Source of the DNA: Nocardioides thalensis
Lineage (GTDB): Bacteria > Actinomycetota > Actinomycetes > Propionibacteriales > Nocardioidaceae
Length of the DNA stretch: 64,000 bases
NCBI RefSeq assembly: GCF_013410655.1
Contig: NZ_JACCFP010000001.1
Coordinates: forward strand, 3,309,501 to 3,373,500
Reading direction: 5' to 3'
The notes beneath the pieces are model-generated. The model was not told where the DNA came from, ran no database searches, and was given only the letters and a program-made list of their open reading frames with translations. Positions 18,545 through 28,500 of the stretch are shown here, piece after piece (position 1 is the stretch's first letter; each line of letters starts with the position of its first letter). Made by a program: the position numbers and the translations under genes.

Positions 18545-19450
18545 TCAGTCGTACGACGGCTCGCGGCACCGGATCCTCGCAAAGCCTTCTCCGTTCTTCG
18601 GCATGAGGAACGTCGGCGACTCACAACCCTCGGGTGGCGTCGGCGTCTCGTAGACCAGCCGGGGTGAGGTCGCGACAGCGCTCAGCTGCTCGGGAGCGAT
18701 CGACCACATCTCGTCCGCCTCGTCGAGCGTCGGAGCCTTGACCCGCTCACGGGCGATGACTCCGAATCCGTAGTCACGGCGGTGCACGACCTGGCGGGTG
18801 TACCACCACAGGCCGGGGTCGTCGTTCGCGCGCGGAACTGTGAAGCCGCGCCGGCTCTCCCGCATCTTGAACACGGACGTGATCGCGACACTCCCGTCGC
18901 CGAGCACCTCGACCGTGCAGCGCTCCATGTCGCCCGCGTCCAGGTTGTCCCGGCAGTGGCGGCGCGCCGAGCCTTCGTTGGTGGACTGGTCGTGGCGCAG
19001 GAAGACGAACAGCTGGTCGGAGGGTGAGAGGGCGTACTCGGCGGCCCACGAGTCGGTGTGCGCGTAGTGCTCGGGTCGCAGCCGCGTCCAGCTGTCCAGC
19101 CGGGGCTCGACCCGGCCCTCGACGTCCGGCGGGATGGCGTCGCCGACGACGCCGCGGATCTCGCCGTCGACGAGGTCGGGGAAGGTCGCGCGGTCGAACT
19201 CGTCGAGCACCTCCTGGGCGGCAGGCGGGATGTCCGACGTCCTGGTGCCCGCACGCTCCGAGGGCCACAACGTCACCGCGCCGATGCCGATCGCCAGGAC
19301 CGCCGCGGCGCTGCCGGCACCGACGATCACGCGGCGGCGCCGTACCTTCCGCTGCCCGGCGCGGACGGCGGTTGCGCTCGTCATGCCGAACGGCGGCTCG
19401 TCGGCCAGCACCTCCGTGCGCAGCAGGGTGCGCAGGTCTTCGTCGCTCAT
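18545..19450 (-). CDS. Membrane-anchored protein coupled to ECF sigma factor (possible anti-sigma)
   Basis: A 301-residue protein with a cytoplasmic N-terminus of about 40 residues, one transmembrane helix (about 41-62, after RKVRRRR) and an extracytoplasmic domain. The outer domain contains four or more Cys. Its ATG overlaps the stop of the sigma factor gene by 4 bp. Genes in this position after SigE-type ECF factors often encode membrane regulators, but the N-terminal part has no zinc-binding HxxxCxxC motif. An anti-sigma role is therefore only suggested by position and topology. The outer domain matches nothing I recognise. Confidence 0.6.
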   Translation of the reverse strand: MSDEDLRTLLRTEVLADEPPFGMTSATAVRAGQRKVRRRRVIVGAGSAAAVLAIGIGAVTLWPSERAGTRTSDIPPAAQEVLDEFDRATFPDLVDGEIRGVVGDAIPPDVEGRVEPRLDSWTRLRPEHYAHTDSWAAEYALSPSDQLFVFLRHDQSTNEGSARRHCRDNLDAGDMERCTVEVLGDGSVAITSVFKMRESRRGFTVPRANDDPGLWWYTRQVVHRRDYGFGVIARERVKAPTLDEADEMWSIAPEQLSAVATSPRLVYETPTPPEGCESPTFLMPKNGEGFARIRCREPSYD

Positions 19451-19941
19451 CGTGCCTCCTCGTGGATCTCGAGCTGCGGCAGCAGGGCGCGCAGGCTGTC
19501 GAGGGCGCGGGAAGTCTGGCTCTTGACCGTGCCCGTCGCGATCCCGAGCGCGTCGGCTGTCTCGGCGACGGACAAGTCGTCGAGGTAGCGCAGGGCCACC
19601 ACCGCCCGCTGCTGTGGCGGCAGCAAGGAGAGCGCGCGGCTCAGGTCCATGTCCGACGCCGCGAGCTCGACGCTCCTGTCGGGAAGCAACTCGCTGACGG
19701 CCTCGCGGCGGTTCTTGCGCAGGTGGGACAGGCAGGCGTTCATCAACGTACGGCGCGCGTAGGCAGCCAGACCGTCGGGCCTGATGCGCGGCCACGCGAC
19801 GTACAGCTTCACGAAGGTCGTCTGCACCATGTCCTCCGCCCTGTGCCAGTCGCGGACGACCAAGTACGCCGTGCGCCGCATCGCGGGCGCGACGGCGCCG
19901 AAGTAGTCGTCGAGCTGCCGTGCTCGCGCCTCGGTGTCCAC
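19447..19941 (-). CDS. ECF RNA polymerase sigma factor (SigE-type)
   Basis: A 164-residue group 4 sigma factor. Region 2 contains YLVVRDWHRAEDMVQTTFVK (about residues 27-46), which binds core and the -10 element. Region 4 contains LPPQQRAVVALRYLDDLSV and the helix-turn-helix SVAETADALGIATGTVKSQT. The GTG at 19941 follows GGGAGGTGCA. It is coupled to the membrane protein downstream. On the minus strand, TGAACC (complement of 19991-19996), about 50 bp upstream, resembles an ECF -35 element. Autoregulation is possible but not certain. Confidence 0.88.
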   Translation of the reverse strand: MDTEARARQLDDYFGAVAPAMRRTAYLVVRDWHRAEDMVQTTFVKLYVAWPRIRPDGLAAYARRTLMNACLSHLRKNRREAVSELLPDRSVELAASDMDLSRALSLLPPQQRAVVALRYLDDLSVAETADALGIATGTVKSQTSRALDSLRALLPQLEIHEEAR

Positions 19942-20059
19942 TGCACCTCCCCTCGTTGCCTGATGGTTCTACTCCGCCGAGGGGCGGAAAGGTTCAGGCC
20001 GGGGCACCACGGCTTCCGGGCCGGCCGGAAAAAACTTCTGAGAATTTCTTGGCCGATGG

Positions 20060-20085
20060 TGTCGAATCTGGCTGACGGCCGCGAC
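20060..20085 (+). promoter_or_regulatory. ECF42-type promoter of the DGPF/sigma pair
   Basis: TGTCGA (20060-20065) and CGAC (20082-20085) are 16 bp apart, upstream of the DGPF protein gene. This matches the -35 TGTCGA and -10 CGA/TC elements described for ECF42 sigma factors, whose targets are mainly the linked DGPF genes. Confidence 0.6.
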
Positions 20086-20136
20086 GACAGGGTGAAGGAC
20101 AAGCTCCACACCAACCAGATGCCGAGGAGGCTTCCC

Positions 20137-20496
20137 ATGAAGTACATGCTGCTGCTCCGTTTCGAGAACAACACCGGCCCCGCCGAGGGCACCCCCGAGT
20201 TCGACGCCGAGATGGCGCAGTGGGGCGAGGTGATGGGCGAGCTCGGCAAGTCCGGCGCGATGATCGCCGCCCACGGTCTCGACACCGAGGCGACGGCCAC
20301 GACCCTGCGCGTCCGCAACGACGAGGCGCTCGTCTCCGACGGCCCGTTCGCGGAGACCAAGGAGTCCTTCTTCAGCTACATCATCATCGACGTCCCGGAC
20401 CTCGACACCGCGCTGGAGTGGGCCAAGAAGATGCCCAACGTGACCTACGGCTCGGTCGAGATCCGGCCGCTCTCGGCGCACGAGCAGGACGCGTGA
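20137..20496 (+). CDS. YCII-related (DGPF domain) protein
   Basis: A 119-residue protein of the YCII/DGPF family, a ferredoxin-like fold. The typical start MKYMLLLRFENN and the signature VSDGPFAETKE (about residues 70-80) are both present, DGPF being the family motif. The ATG at 20137 follows a strong GAGGAGG. Its stop overlaps the GTG of the sigma factor gene by 4 bp. Such proteins are linked to ECF42 sigma factors across actinobacteria and are their main regulatory targets. Their biochemical role is not established. Confidence 0.92.
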   Translation: MKYMLLLRFENNTGPAEGTPEFDAEMAQWGEVMGELGKSGAMIAAHGLDTEATATTLRVRNDEALVSDGPFAETKESFFSYIIIDVPDLDTALEWAKKMPNVTYGSVEIRPLSAHEQDA

Positions 20497-21743
20497 CCGA
20501 GGCCGACGAGGCCATCGAGCGGGCGTATCGCGAGGAGTGGACCGCGCTCCTCGCGACGCTCGCCGGCCAGCTCGGCGGCGACGTCGGGCTGGCCGAGGAG
20601 GCGGCGGCGGACGCGTTCGCCGCCGCCGTGGCCGAGTGGCCCACCCGGGGAGTCCCGTCCCGACCAGGGGCGTGGCTCACCACCGTCGCCCGCCGACGGG
20701 CGATCGACCGGCTGCGCCGGGAGGCGACCCGGTCGGCGGCGCTCGACCGTCTGGAGACGCTGATGAGGGACGACGACACGACCGAGCCCGAGCCGCTCGA
20801 CCGCAGCGGGGTGCACGACGACCGCCTGCGGCTGCTGTTCACATGCTGCCACCCGGCCCTGGCCCTCGAGGCACGGGTCGCGCTGACCCTCCGGGTCGTG
20901 GGCGGCCTGGAGGTGGCCGAGGTCTCCCGCGCGCTGCTGACCACCGAGACCACGATGTACCAGCGGCTGGTCCGGGCGAAGAAGAAGATCAAGACCGCCA
21001 AGATCCCCTACCGCGTGCCGGACGCCGACGAGCTCCCCGCCCGCCTGCACGGCGTCCTGCACGTGATCCATCTCGTCTACACCGAGGGCCACGTGGCGAG
21101 CTCGGGCGACGACCTCGTCCGGGTGGACCTCTGCCGGGAGGCGATCCGGCTCTGCCGGCTGGTGGTCGAGCTGATGCCCGACGACGCCGAGGCGCTCGGG
21201 TTGCTCGCCCTGCTCCTGCTGACCGACGCCCGCCGCCCGGCCCGGACCGACGCGAACGGACTGCCCGTGTCCCTCGAGGACCAGGACCGCGGCCGCTGGG
21301 ACCAGGCGCTCATCGCCGAGGGCACCAAGGTCGTCGAGCGAGCGCTCGGGTCCCGGTCGCCGGGACCCTTCCAGGTGCAGGCCGCCGTTGCCGCGCTGCA
21401 CGCCGAGGCACCCCACTGGGACGCCACCGACTGGCCGCAGATCGCCGCCCTGTACGGCGAGCTGTCGCGGATGGCACCCTCGCCCGTCGTCACCATCAAC
21501 CACGCTGCCGCGCTGGCGATGGCGGACGGGCCGCAGGTCGGCCTCGCCGTGCTGCACACGATCGACGTCGACGACCGCCTCGACCGCTACCAGCCGTTCC
21601 ACGCGACCCGGGCCGAGCTGCTGGCTCGTGCCGGCGACACCGAGGGCGCTGCCGCGGCGTACGACCGCGCGATCGAGCTCACCGACAACGCCGCCGAGCG
21701 CGCCGCGCTCGAGGCCCGGAGCCGGCGGGCGCTCCGCTCCTGA
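20493..21743 (+). CDS. ECF42-type RNA polymerase sigma factor with long C-terminal extension
   Basis: A 416-residue ECF sigma factor. Regions 2 and 4 occupy about residues 5-185, with AWLTTVARRRAIDRLRRE in region 2 and LEVAEVSRALLTTETTMYQR in region 4. The remaining 230 residues are a TPR-like helical extension of the DUF6596 type. This long tail and the coupled DGPF gene define the ECF42 group, in which the extension is needed for activity. No anti-sigma factor gene is present, as expected. Autoregulation through the promoter at 20060 is likely. Confidence 0.9.
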   Translation: MTEADEAIERAYREEWTALLATLAGQLGGDVGLAEEAAADAFAAAVAEWPTRGVPSRPGAWLTTVARRRAIDRLRREATRSAALDRLETLMRDDDTTEPEPLDRSGVHDDRLRLLFTCCHPALALEARVALTLRVVGGLEVAEVSRALLTTETTMYQRLVRAKKKIKTAKIPYRVPDADELPARLHGVLHVIHLVYTEGHVASSGDDLVRVDLCREAIRLCRLVVELMPDDAEALGLLALLLLTDARRPARTDANGLPVSLEDQDRGRWDQALIAEGTKVVERALGSRSPGPFQVQAAVAALHAEAPHWDATDWPQIAALYGELSRMAPSPVVTINHAAALAMADGPQVGLAVLHTIDVDDRLDRYQPFHATRAELLARAGDTEGAAAAYDRAIELTDNAAERAALEARSRRALRS

Positions 21744-21745
21744 GG

Positions 21746-22567
21746 TCAGGCGGCGTCGGCCGACTCCCGCCGCCAGAGGTACGGCGTGGTCGTGGAGACC
21801 TTGAGGAGGCCGTAGCGCTCCAGGATCGGCCGGGAGTACTCGGTCGAGTCGCTGTGGATGAGCGTCTTGCCCCGGCGCAGGGCGGATCGAGCACGGGCCG
21901 CGGTCAGCGCGCGATAGATCCCGCGGCCCCGCCACTCCGCCAGCGTCGAGCCGCCCCAGATCCCGGCGAAGTCGGTGCCGGGCACCGGCTCCAGCCGGCC
22001 GGCGGAGACGACCTTCCCGTCGGCCTCGGCGACCCAGAGCTCCAGGTCGTCGCCGGTCGACAGCCGCTCCAGCAGCTCGCCGGCGATCTCCCGCCCCTCC
22101 GCGGCCGAGTCGCCGAACACCCGGGCACTCATCGCGACCATGGCGCGGACGTCGGCCTCCGCCTCGACCTGCCGCAGCGCCACCCCTTCCGGCAGGGGTA
22201 CGTCGACCGCGAGCAGGTCCGCCGCGCCGATCATGATCGACTCCGGCTCCTCGGCGACGAACCCGTGCGCGAGCAGGCTCTCGTGGAGGCCGGGCGCCCG
22301 GTCGTGGCCGCGGGTCTTCCACTCGGCGCGGCTGACCTCCGGGTCGGCCTGGAAGTGCGCGACGGCGTGGCCGACGAGCGCGTCGATCGCAGCGGCGTCC
22401 GCGCCGCCCAGGTCCCGATAGGTGACGAAACCGCGCCCGCCCGCGAACGTCGCCAGGCGCAGCGGTCCGTGGACGGTCACGTCCATCGCGTTCGGCGTTT
22501 CCGCCTCGGTGCGGAGCTGCTCGTCGTAGGCCTCGAGGAACCGGCGGGCGTCATCCACGCCGGCCAT
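21746..22567 (-). CDS. GNAT-family N-acetyltransferase
   Basis: A 273-residue protein (from ATG 22567) with a C-terminal GNAT domain. ELWVAEADGKVVSAGRLEPV and STLAEWRGRGIYRALTAARA give the beta4 strand and the acetyl-CoA loop R/Q-x-x-G-x-G/A (RGRGI). The N-terminal half is a degenerate second GNAT-like region. An alternative GTG at 22558 may be the true start: CAGGAT (22566-22571, minus) ends seven bases before it, and the ATG itself overlaps that -10 box. The acceptor substrate is unknown. It converges with the ECF42 gene with a 2-bp gap. Confidence 0.8.
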   Translation of the reverse strand: MAGVDDARRFLEAYDEQLRTEAETPNAMDVTVHGPLRLATFAGGRGFVTYRDLGGADAAAIDALVGHAVAHFQADPEVSRAEWKTRGHDRAPGLHESLLAHGFVAEEPESIMIGAADLLAVDVPLPEGVALRQVEAEADVRAMVAMSARVFGDSAAEGREIAGELLERLSTGDDLELWVAEADGKVVSAGRLEPVPGTDFAGIWGGSTLAEWRGRGIYRALTAARARSALRRGKTLIHSDSTEYSRPILERYGLLKVSTTTPYLWRRESADAA

Positions 22568-22599
22568 CCTGGTGGAGCCGCGACTGGGTCGCCAGCGGA

Positions 22600-23463
22600 T
22601 TACGACGGCTCGGCGGCGAGGGCGGCGGCTCGCGCGAACACGCCGTCGAGCATCGGCTCGGTGAGCCGGCCGGTGAAGGTGTTCTGCTGGCTCGGGTGGT
22701 AGCAGCCGAGCAGCGTCACCGAGCGGCCCTCGCCGACCAGCGTCGCCTCGACACCGTGGCCGAAGCGCGGCTTGGGGCGGGCGACCTGCCAGCCGAGGGC
22801 GGCGTACGACCGCAACGTCGCGTCCCAGCCGTAGCCGCCGAGCGCCACCGCCACCCGGACGTGCTCCGCGAGCAGCCGGAGCTCGGCCTCGACCCACGGC
22901 GCGCAGGTGTCGCGCTCGACGGTCGTCGGCCTGTTCTGGGGTGGGGCGCAGCGCACGGTCGCGACCATGCGGGTGTCGACCAGCGTCAGGCCGTCGGCGG
23001 CGTGCACGCTGGTGCCCTGCGTCGCCAGGCCGACCCGGTGGAGCGAGGCGAACAACCAGTCGCCGCTGCGGTCGCCCGTGAAGAGCCGTCCGGTCCGGTT
23101 GGCACCGTTCGCGGCCGGCGCGAGGCCCACCACGAGGATCCGCGCGTCAGGTGGTCCGAGGCCGGGGACGGGCCGGCCCCAGTAGGGCTCGTCCGCGTAG
23201 GACGCGCGCTTGGCGAGCGCGACGTCCTCCCGCCAGCGGACCAGCCGCGGGCACGCCCGGCAGACGCTGACCCGGGCGTCGAGCTCGTCCAAGCCGACCG
23301 AGCCGGCCGAGTCCGCGAGGCGGCGTACCTGCGCCGCCGTCCGCGCCACCGGCGTCTCCGGCCCGGCCGGGTCGCCGGGCCAGCCGGTGCCCGGCGGCAC
23401 GGGTGAGGGGAACGGCTCGCCCGTCGCCGGGTGCGGCAGGAGGTTGTCGCTCACGCCGTCCAT
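22600..23463 (-). CDS. Uracil-DNA glycosylase, family 5 (UDGb), Fe-S type
   Basis: A 287-residue DNA repair enzyme that removes uracil and other deaminated bases from DNA. Four cysteines, C68 and C71 ([11 protein letters not shown]), C172 (VRCAPP) and C187, would hold a [4Fe-4S] cluster. Motif I is [14 protein letters not shown] at 113-126, which lacks the catalytic acid of other families, as typical for family 5. The late [10 protein letters not shown] is the DNA-intercalation motif. An alternative GTG start at 23454 fits a -10-like AAGGAT on the minus strand. The neighbouring genes suggest no special pathway. Confidence 0.92.
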   Translation of the reverse strand: MDGVSDNLLPHPATGEPFPSPVPPGTGWPGDPAGPETPVARTAAQVRRLADSAGSVGLDELDARVSVCRACPRLVRWREDVALAKRASYADEPYWGRPVPGLGPPDARILVVGLAPAANGANRTGRLFTGDRSGDWLFASLHRVGLATQGTSVHAADGLTLVDTRMVATVRCAPPQNRPTTVERDTCAPWVEAELRLLAEHVRVAVALGGYGWDATLRSYAALGWQVARPKPRFGHGVEATLVGEGRSVTLLGCYHPSQQNTFTGRLTEPMLDGVFARAAALAAEPS

Positions 23464-23515
23464 CCTTCATGGTCGGTGGTGGCAGCTTCGTGTGCTCGAG
23501 ACCAGGAGGTTCGGC

Positions 23516-23872
23516 ATGGCCCGGTACGACGTGAACCCGGCCGCCGTCGAGAAGGCGAGAGCCCTCATCGCCGCGCGGCAGTACGTCCTCGACAGCGACT
23601 GGGGCGAGGTGCAGCCGAACGCCCAGGCGGGCACGGCGTACCTCGACCGCCACTCGTGGGAGGAGTACGCCGCCTGGCACCTCGGCCTCACCGTGGACGC
23701 GAACGACGAGACGAAGGCGCGCTACGCGTTCGTGTACGGCGACTTCCGCCGCCTCCACCGCACCGGCCTGATCGCCTGCGTCTACCGCGCCTCCGAGTGG
23801 CGGCACAAGCAGGTGGAGCTGGCTGCCCACGACCTGCTGCAGGAGCTGGACCGAGCGGCGGGGATCTCCTGA
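23516..23872 (+). CDS. Conserved actinobacterial protein, 118 residues
   Basis: A soluble protein whose conserved core reads YVLDSDWGEVQP, HSWEEYAAWHLGLT and RYAFVYGDFRRLHRTGLIAC. I recall close homologues in many actinobacteria, all without known function. The sequence is rich in Trp, Tyr and His, which suggests a real enzyme-like or binding fold. The ATG at 23516 follows AGGAGG. It is divergent from the uracil-DNA glycosylase gene across only 52 bp. Confidence 0.85.
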   Translation: MARYDVNPAAVEKARALIAARQYVLDSDWGEVQPNAQAGTAYLDRHSWEEYAAWHLGLTVDANDETKARYAFVYGDFRRLHRTGLIACVYRASEWRHKQVELAAHDLLQELDRAAGIS

Positions 23873-23918
23873 GCGAACTGTCGGAGCGAACCCGTAGGGT
23901 CCGTCAGGTGAAGACGCG

Positions 23919-24086
23919 ATGAGCAAGGAAGCAGCGGTCCGGGCGATGCGGGAGGCCCGTTACAACCGGATGAAGCAGGCGCCGCCGCAGCCCGCCGCCG
24001 ACGGGCTGTGCGGGCACCGTTCGATGAATGGCCGCACCTGCACCCGCGAGCAGGGCCACGCTGCCAAGACCCACCGCTACTCCTGA
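23919..24086 (+). CDS. Small Cys/His protein, 55 residues
   Basis: A short ORF with an amphipathic N-terminal helix (KEAAVRAMREARYNRMKQ) and a C-terminal CGHRSMNGRTCTREQGH segment. The Cys-His-Cys-His spacing suggests a small zinc site. It lies 46 bp after the 118-residue protein and 10 bp before arfB on the same strand, so it is likely part of one transcript. I recall similar mini-proteins in related genomes, but no function is known. Confidence 0.6.
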   Translation: MSKEAAVRAMREARYNRMKQAPPQPAADGLCGHRSMNGRTCTREQGHAAKTHRYS

Positions 24087-24096
24087 CGCGGCCAGC

Positions 24097-24495
24097 GTGA
24101 TCACCGTCCGCGGCCACGTCGTTCCCGACAGCGACCTCACCTGGCGCTTCTCCCGCTCCTCCGGTCCCGGCGGCCAGCACGTCAACACCACCGACACCCG
24201 GGTGCAGCTGGTCTTCGACCTCGCCGGCTCCGACGCCTTCCCCGAGCGGCTCAAGACACGGCTGCTCACCCGCCTCGGCAAGGAGGTCGTGGTCGTCGCG
24301 AGCGAGCACCGGTCCCAGCTGCGCAACCGGCAGGCGGCGGAGGAGCGCCTCGCTGCGACGCTCGAGGAGGCCATGAAGCCACCTCCCCCACCGCGGGTGC
24401 CGACCAAGCCGTCGAAGCGGTCCCAGCAGCGACGCGTCGACCAGAAGAAGAGACGCGGCGAGACCAAGCGGCTCCGCGGTCGGCCGATCGACTGA
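24097..24495 (+). CDS. arfB: Alternative ribosome rescue factor ArfB (peptidyl-tRNA hydrolase)
   Basis: A 132-residue release-factor-like protein that frees ribosomes stalled on non-stop mRNA by hydrolysing peptidyl-tRNA. The GGQ catalytic motif is at residues 25-27 (SSGPGGQHVNTTDTRVQL). The basic C-terminal tail, rich in Lys and Arg (KKRRGETKRLRGRP), is the part that enters the empty mRNA channel. It lacks the stop-codon recognition domain of RF1/RF2, as expected. The GTG at 24097 is 10 bp after the small Cys/His protein gene. Confidence 0.9.
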   Translation: MITVRGHVVPDSDLTWRFSRSSGPGGQHVNTTDTRVQLVFDLAGSDAFPERLKTRLLTRLGKEVVVVASEHRSQLRNRQAAEERLAATLEEAMKPPPPPRVPTKPSKRSQQRRVDQKKRRGETKRLRGRPID

Positions 24496-24513
24496 CCGGT
24501 TGACCGGCGACGA

Positions 24514-25521
24514 CTAGCGGAGATCCTGCGTGACCTGATGGGTGTCGCCGTCGACGACGACGGTGGCCAGCGCTCCGTTCACGAGTGGCAGGTGCGGCGG
24601 CACGTGCCCGATCTCCATGTCGAGCACGAGCGGGACACCGAGCCGCCCCAGCGCGTCGACGACGGCTTCCTCCTGGGTCATCCCGGGATGGTCCGGGGCT
24701 TTCGTGCGCCCGACCAGGATCGCGGTCGCGTGCTCGAACCAACCGGCCAGCCGTAGCCCGTGCAGGTTGCGGCAGATCGTGGCCGCGCCGTCCTCACACG
24801 CCTCGACGTACACGATCAGTCCGTCGGCAGCGTGCTGACGGCCGAACGCCGCGACGTCGCCGTACGGCGTCCCGGCCAGGTTGACCATCGTCTCGATGCA
24901 GCCACCGACCAGTCGGCCCGTCGCGGTGAGTGACTCCGCGCCGTGGAGCCGCCACCCACCCGGGCCGACCTCGCGCCACTCGGTGGCGCGAGGATCCTCC
25001 TCGAACCGCCACCAGTCCGCGACCAGGCCCGAGTCCCGCTGCACGTGCGGCCCGGCGCCGGACACCAGGTCGAGCCAGTGCCGGAGCCCCGCCGGTGTCC
25101 GGTAGGGCGTGTCGGCAAGGTTGTCGCCGTGCACGGTCGCCCAGCCCAGCCGGGTCGTGATCGGCAGCAGGATGGTCGACAGGTCGGAATAGCCGACCAG
25201 CCAAGTGGGCTCCGCCTCCGCGAGTGCGTCCCAGTCCAGCAGGTCGACGAGGTCGATGGCGGTCTCCCCGCCCCACGGCGGTACGACGCAGCGCACCTGC
25301 GGGTCACACAGCATGGCCGTCAGCTCGGCAGCACGCGCCTCAGCCGGCGCCGACGTGATCCCGGACCCGTCCATGCACTCGCCGACAACGACGTCGTATC
25401 CCCGGTCGCGCAGCCAGTCCACGCAGAAGGCGACTCGTTCGGCGGCGGCGCCGGATGCTCCTTGCGAGGGCGATGTCACCGCGATCCGGTCTCCCGGCTC
25501 GAGCGGTTTCGGAAACCTCAT
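24514..25521 (-). CDS. S66 peptidase (LD-carboxypeptidase/MccF-like)
   Basis: A 335-residue serine peptidase of family S66. The nucleophile Ser112 is in VGYSDLST, the conserved Glu is in GGCIETMVNL near residue 218, and the His is in GHVPPHLPLVNG near 308. The family includes murein LD-carboxypeptidases and MccF, which cleaves microcin C and thereby gives resistance. No signal peptide is visible, so the protein is cytoplasmic. That fits either peptidoglycan recycling or a self-immunity role; no toxin genes are near. ATG 25521 is preferred because it starts directly at the conserved PLEPGDRIAV. Confidence 0.85.
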   Translation of the reverse strand: MRFPKPLEPGDRIAVTSPSQGASGAAAERVAFCVDWLRDRGYDVVVGECMDGSGITSAPAEARAAELTAMLCDPQVRCVVPPWGGETAIDLVDLLDWDALAEAEPTWLVGYSDLSTILLPITTRLGWATVHGDNLADTPYRTPAGLRHWLDLVSGAGPHVQRDSGLVADWWRFEEDPRATEWREVGPGGWRLHGAESLTATGRLVGGCIETMVNLAGTPYGDVAAFGRQHAADGLIVYVEACEDGAATICRNLHGLRLAGWFEHATAILVGRTKAPDHPGMTQEEAVVDALGRLGVPLVLDMEIGHVPPHLPLVNGALATVVVDGDTHQVTQDLR

Positions 25522-25538
25522 CACGACAAGAGCACCGA

Positions 25539-28500
25539 TCAGAGCTCGCGCTCGAGCGTGACCAGCGTGCCGGTGTCCCCGGGCAGCACCCGCACCTCGC
25601 CGCCCAGCCCCATCAGCGTGGCGCCGTGACCCCGGTCCATGCTGGACCGGCGCTCGCGCCACTGCCCGAAGTCCTGCACCTCGAGCCGGACCCGGCGCGC
25701 GGCGGAGTCGACCTCGGCGCGGACGACGACCACGTCGCGGGTGGGGTCGACCGCGTGCTCGACGGCGTTGTTGACCGCCTCCGACAGACCGATGAGCAGC
25801 TCGAACGCCACGTCGTCGTCGACGCCGGCCTCGTCGAGCAGCCCTCGTACGGCGCGCCGTACCTGCGCGGCGGACTCGGGAGCCGCGGCGACCTCGATCT
25901 CGAGCCGGGCGTCACCGACGCCGGCGGAGCCCTGGTCGGCGACGGGGAGCCGGTGCAGGACGACCACGGCGACGTCGTCGGCGCTGCCGCCGGCCGACCT
26001 GCCGACGATGCGCGAGACCATCTGCTCGGCGTCGGCGCCCGCGTTGGCCTCGAGCAGGGCGAGCAGCTCCGGCATGCCGACGTCGAGCTGGGTCTCGCGC
26101 CGTTCGACGAGCCCGTCGGTGTAGAGCACGAGGCGGGCCTCCGGTGGCAGCGCCGCCTCCGACTCGGTCGGCCGCTGCCCGAACATCGCGCCGAGCGGCG
26201 GCGCGACCGGTCCCTCGATCCACCCGGCCGGAGCACCGGGACGCACGACCGCGGGCGGCGGGTGGCCCGCGCTGCACCAGGTCAGGTTGCCGGTGGCGAC
26301 GTCGAGGTAGGCGAGGAAGAAGGTCGCCATCGAGGCGCCCGGCAGCCGGTCCATCAGCTCATCGAGCGCGGCGGTGGTCTCCGCCGGCGACATCCCGCCC
26401 AGCGCGTAGGCGCGGACCGCAGTGCGCAGCTGGCCCATGAGCAGGGCGCTCTCGAGGCCGTGGCCGGCCACGTCGCCCACGCTCAGGGCGACCCGGCCGT
26501 CGGGGAGCTCGAGCACGTCGTACCAGTCACCGCCCACCTGGACCTCGCGCTCCGCGGGCCGGTACGACGCCGCCAGCTCGACGCCGTCCACCTCGGGGAG
26601 GCTGTCGGGCAGCAGGAACCCCTGGAGCGTGGCGGCAACCGCCACCTGCCGCTCGGAGTGCCAGCCCTCCTCGACCACCGCGGCGAGCACCCGCGCGGTC
26701 GCGGTCAGCAGCGGCTCGGTCTGCGGGCGCCGGGCGCGCGCGACGGACAGGACCACCTCGACGGTGCCGAGGACGCGGTTGCGGCGACCGAGCACGGGCG
26801 TGCGGACCAGCTCTTCCCCCGCGCCGCTGGGCTCGGTGTTGCCGACGGTGTAGACCAGCGCCGACCGCGCACCCTCGGGATCGTCGACGGTCACCGTCAC
26901 CCCACGGGCGTCGAGGATGCCGCGGACCTGGTCGGTCAGCAGCCGCAGCGCGTCGTCGATCCGACGACCCGAGGTCACGAGCGCGGTCGCCCGCGCCAGC
27001 TCCTGGATCTCGGCGACGTGCCGGCTGCGGAGGCCCGCCATCGTCATCGTGGTGCGGAGCCGCGCGATCAGGTCGGAGGAGACGAACGGCTTCACGACGT
27101 AGTCGTCGGCGCCGATCTCAAGACCCTCGGTGCTGGCGCCCTCGCCCGCCCGCGCGGAGAGCATCACGACGGGAAGCGTCTGGGTGCGCGGGTCGTCGCG
27201 GATCGCGCGCAGCAGCTCGAACCCGTCGAGACCCGGCATCATCACGTCGGTCAGCAACAGGTCCGGGCCGATCGTCGTGGCGGCGTGCAGCGCGGCGTCG
27301 CCGTCGGCGACCGCGGTCACCTGCCAGCCCTCGGCCTCGAGCAGGCGCACGATGTGGGCCCGCATGTCGGCGTTGTCGTCGGCCACGAGCACGTGCGGCG
27401 CGTCGGCGGCGACCTCGCGCGTCGCGGGCGCGGCCACCTCGGCGCCGGAGATCCACGACTCGGCCTCGGTCACGGCCGCGGTGAGTGCGTCTGCGGTCGT
27501 CGGCGTCCGCGGCAGGGCGACCGCGGCGGTCACGGGCCACGGCAGCCGCACGAGGAAACGGGTGCCCGTGCCCACCTCGCTGGTGACGTCGACGTCGCCC
27601 CCGTGGAGCACCGCCAGCTCCTTGACCAGGGCCAGCCCGATGCCCGACCCCTCGTGGCTCCGCGAGGCCGTGCCGCGCACCCGGTGGAACCTGTCGAACA
27701 GCCGCGGCAGCTCGGCCTCGGGGATCCCGACGCCGGTGTCGCGGACCTCGAGCGAGACCTGCTCGCCGTCACCCGTCAGCCGCACCTCGATGGCGCCCGT
27801 GAACGTGAACTTGAGGGCGTTGGACAGCAGGTTCGTGACGATGGTCGTCCAGTGCTCGGGGTCGATCACGACCGGCCGCGGCAGCGGCGGGCAGCGGACG
27901 TCGAGCCGCAGCCCGGCCCGCTCGACCGCGGACCGGAAGCCGCTGGCGACGTCGACCGTCAGGGCGGCGAGGTCGACCGGCTCCCGGGCGGCCAGCTCGG
28001 AGCCGGCCTCGAGGCTGGAGAACGTCAGCAGGTTGTTGACGAGCTTGAGCAGGCGGCGGGCAGCGTCGAGCGCCGTGGTGACGCGCTCCTGGTGCTCGGC
28101 CGGCAGCGCCGGGTCGCCGGCCGCCAGCGCGTCCTGCAACGGGCCGAGCATCAGGGTCAGCGGGGTGCGGAACTCGTGGCTGACGTTGGTGAAGAACTCG
28201 GTCTTCGCCCGGTCGAGCTCGGCGAGTGCCTCGGCGCGCTGGCGCTCCTCCTCGTAGGCGAGCGCGTTGCGCAGCGCCACGCCGACCTGCTGGGCGAGCA
28301 GCTCGAAGAACGACCGGTAGAGGTCGTCCAGCGCGCGGCTGGGCGAGACGCCCGCCACCAGCACTCCGAGCGGCGCCCTCGGGTCGCTCGACGGGATCGG
28401 CACGACGAGCGCCTCGGTGACCGGGTCCTGCCAGGCCCCGCCCCGGGCCAGCGTCTCCGGCACGGCGACGGTGCCCGCGTGGCCGGCAGCAGCGCGCAGC

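Noticed and set aside
20537..22702. A 721-codon plus-strand frame
   Set aside because: It overlaps the ECF42 and GNAT genes in the wrong frames and consists mainly of Arg, Pro, Gly and Ala.
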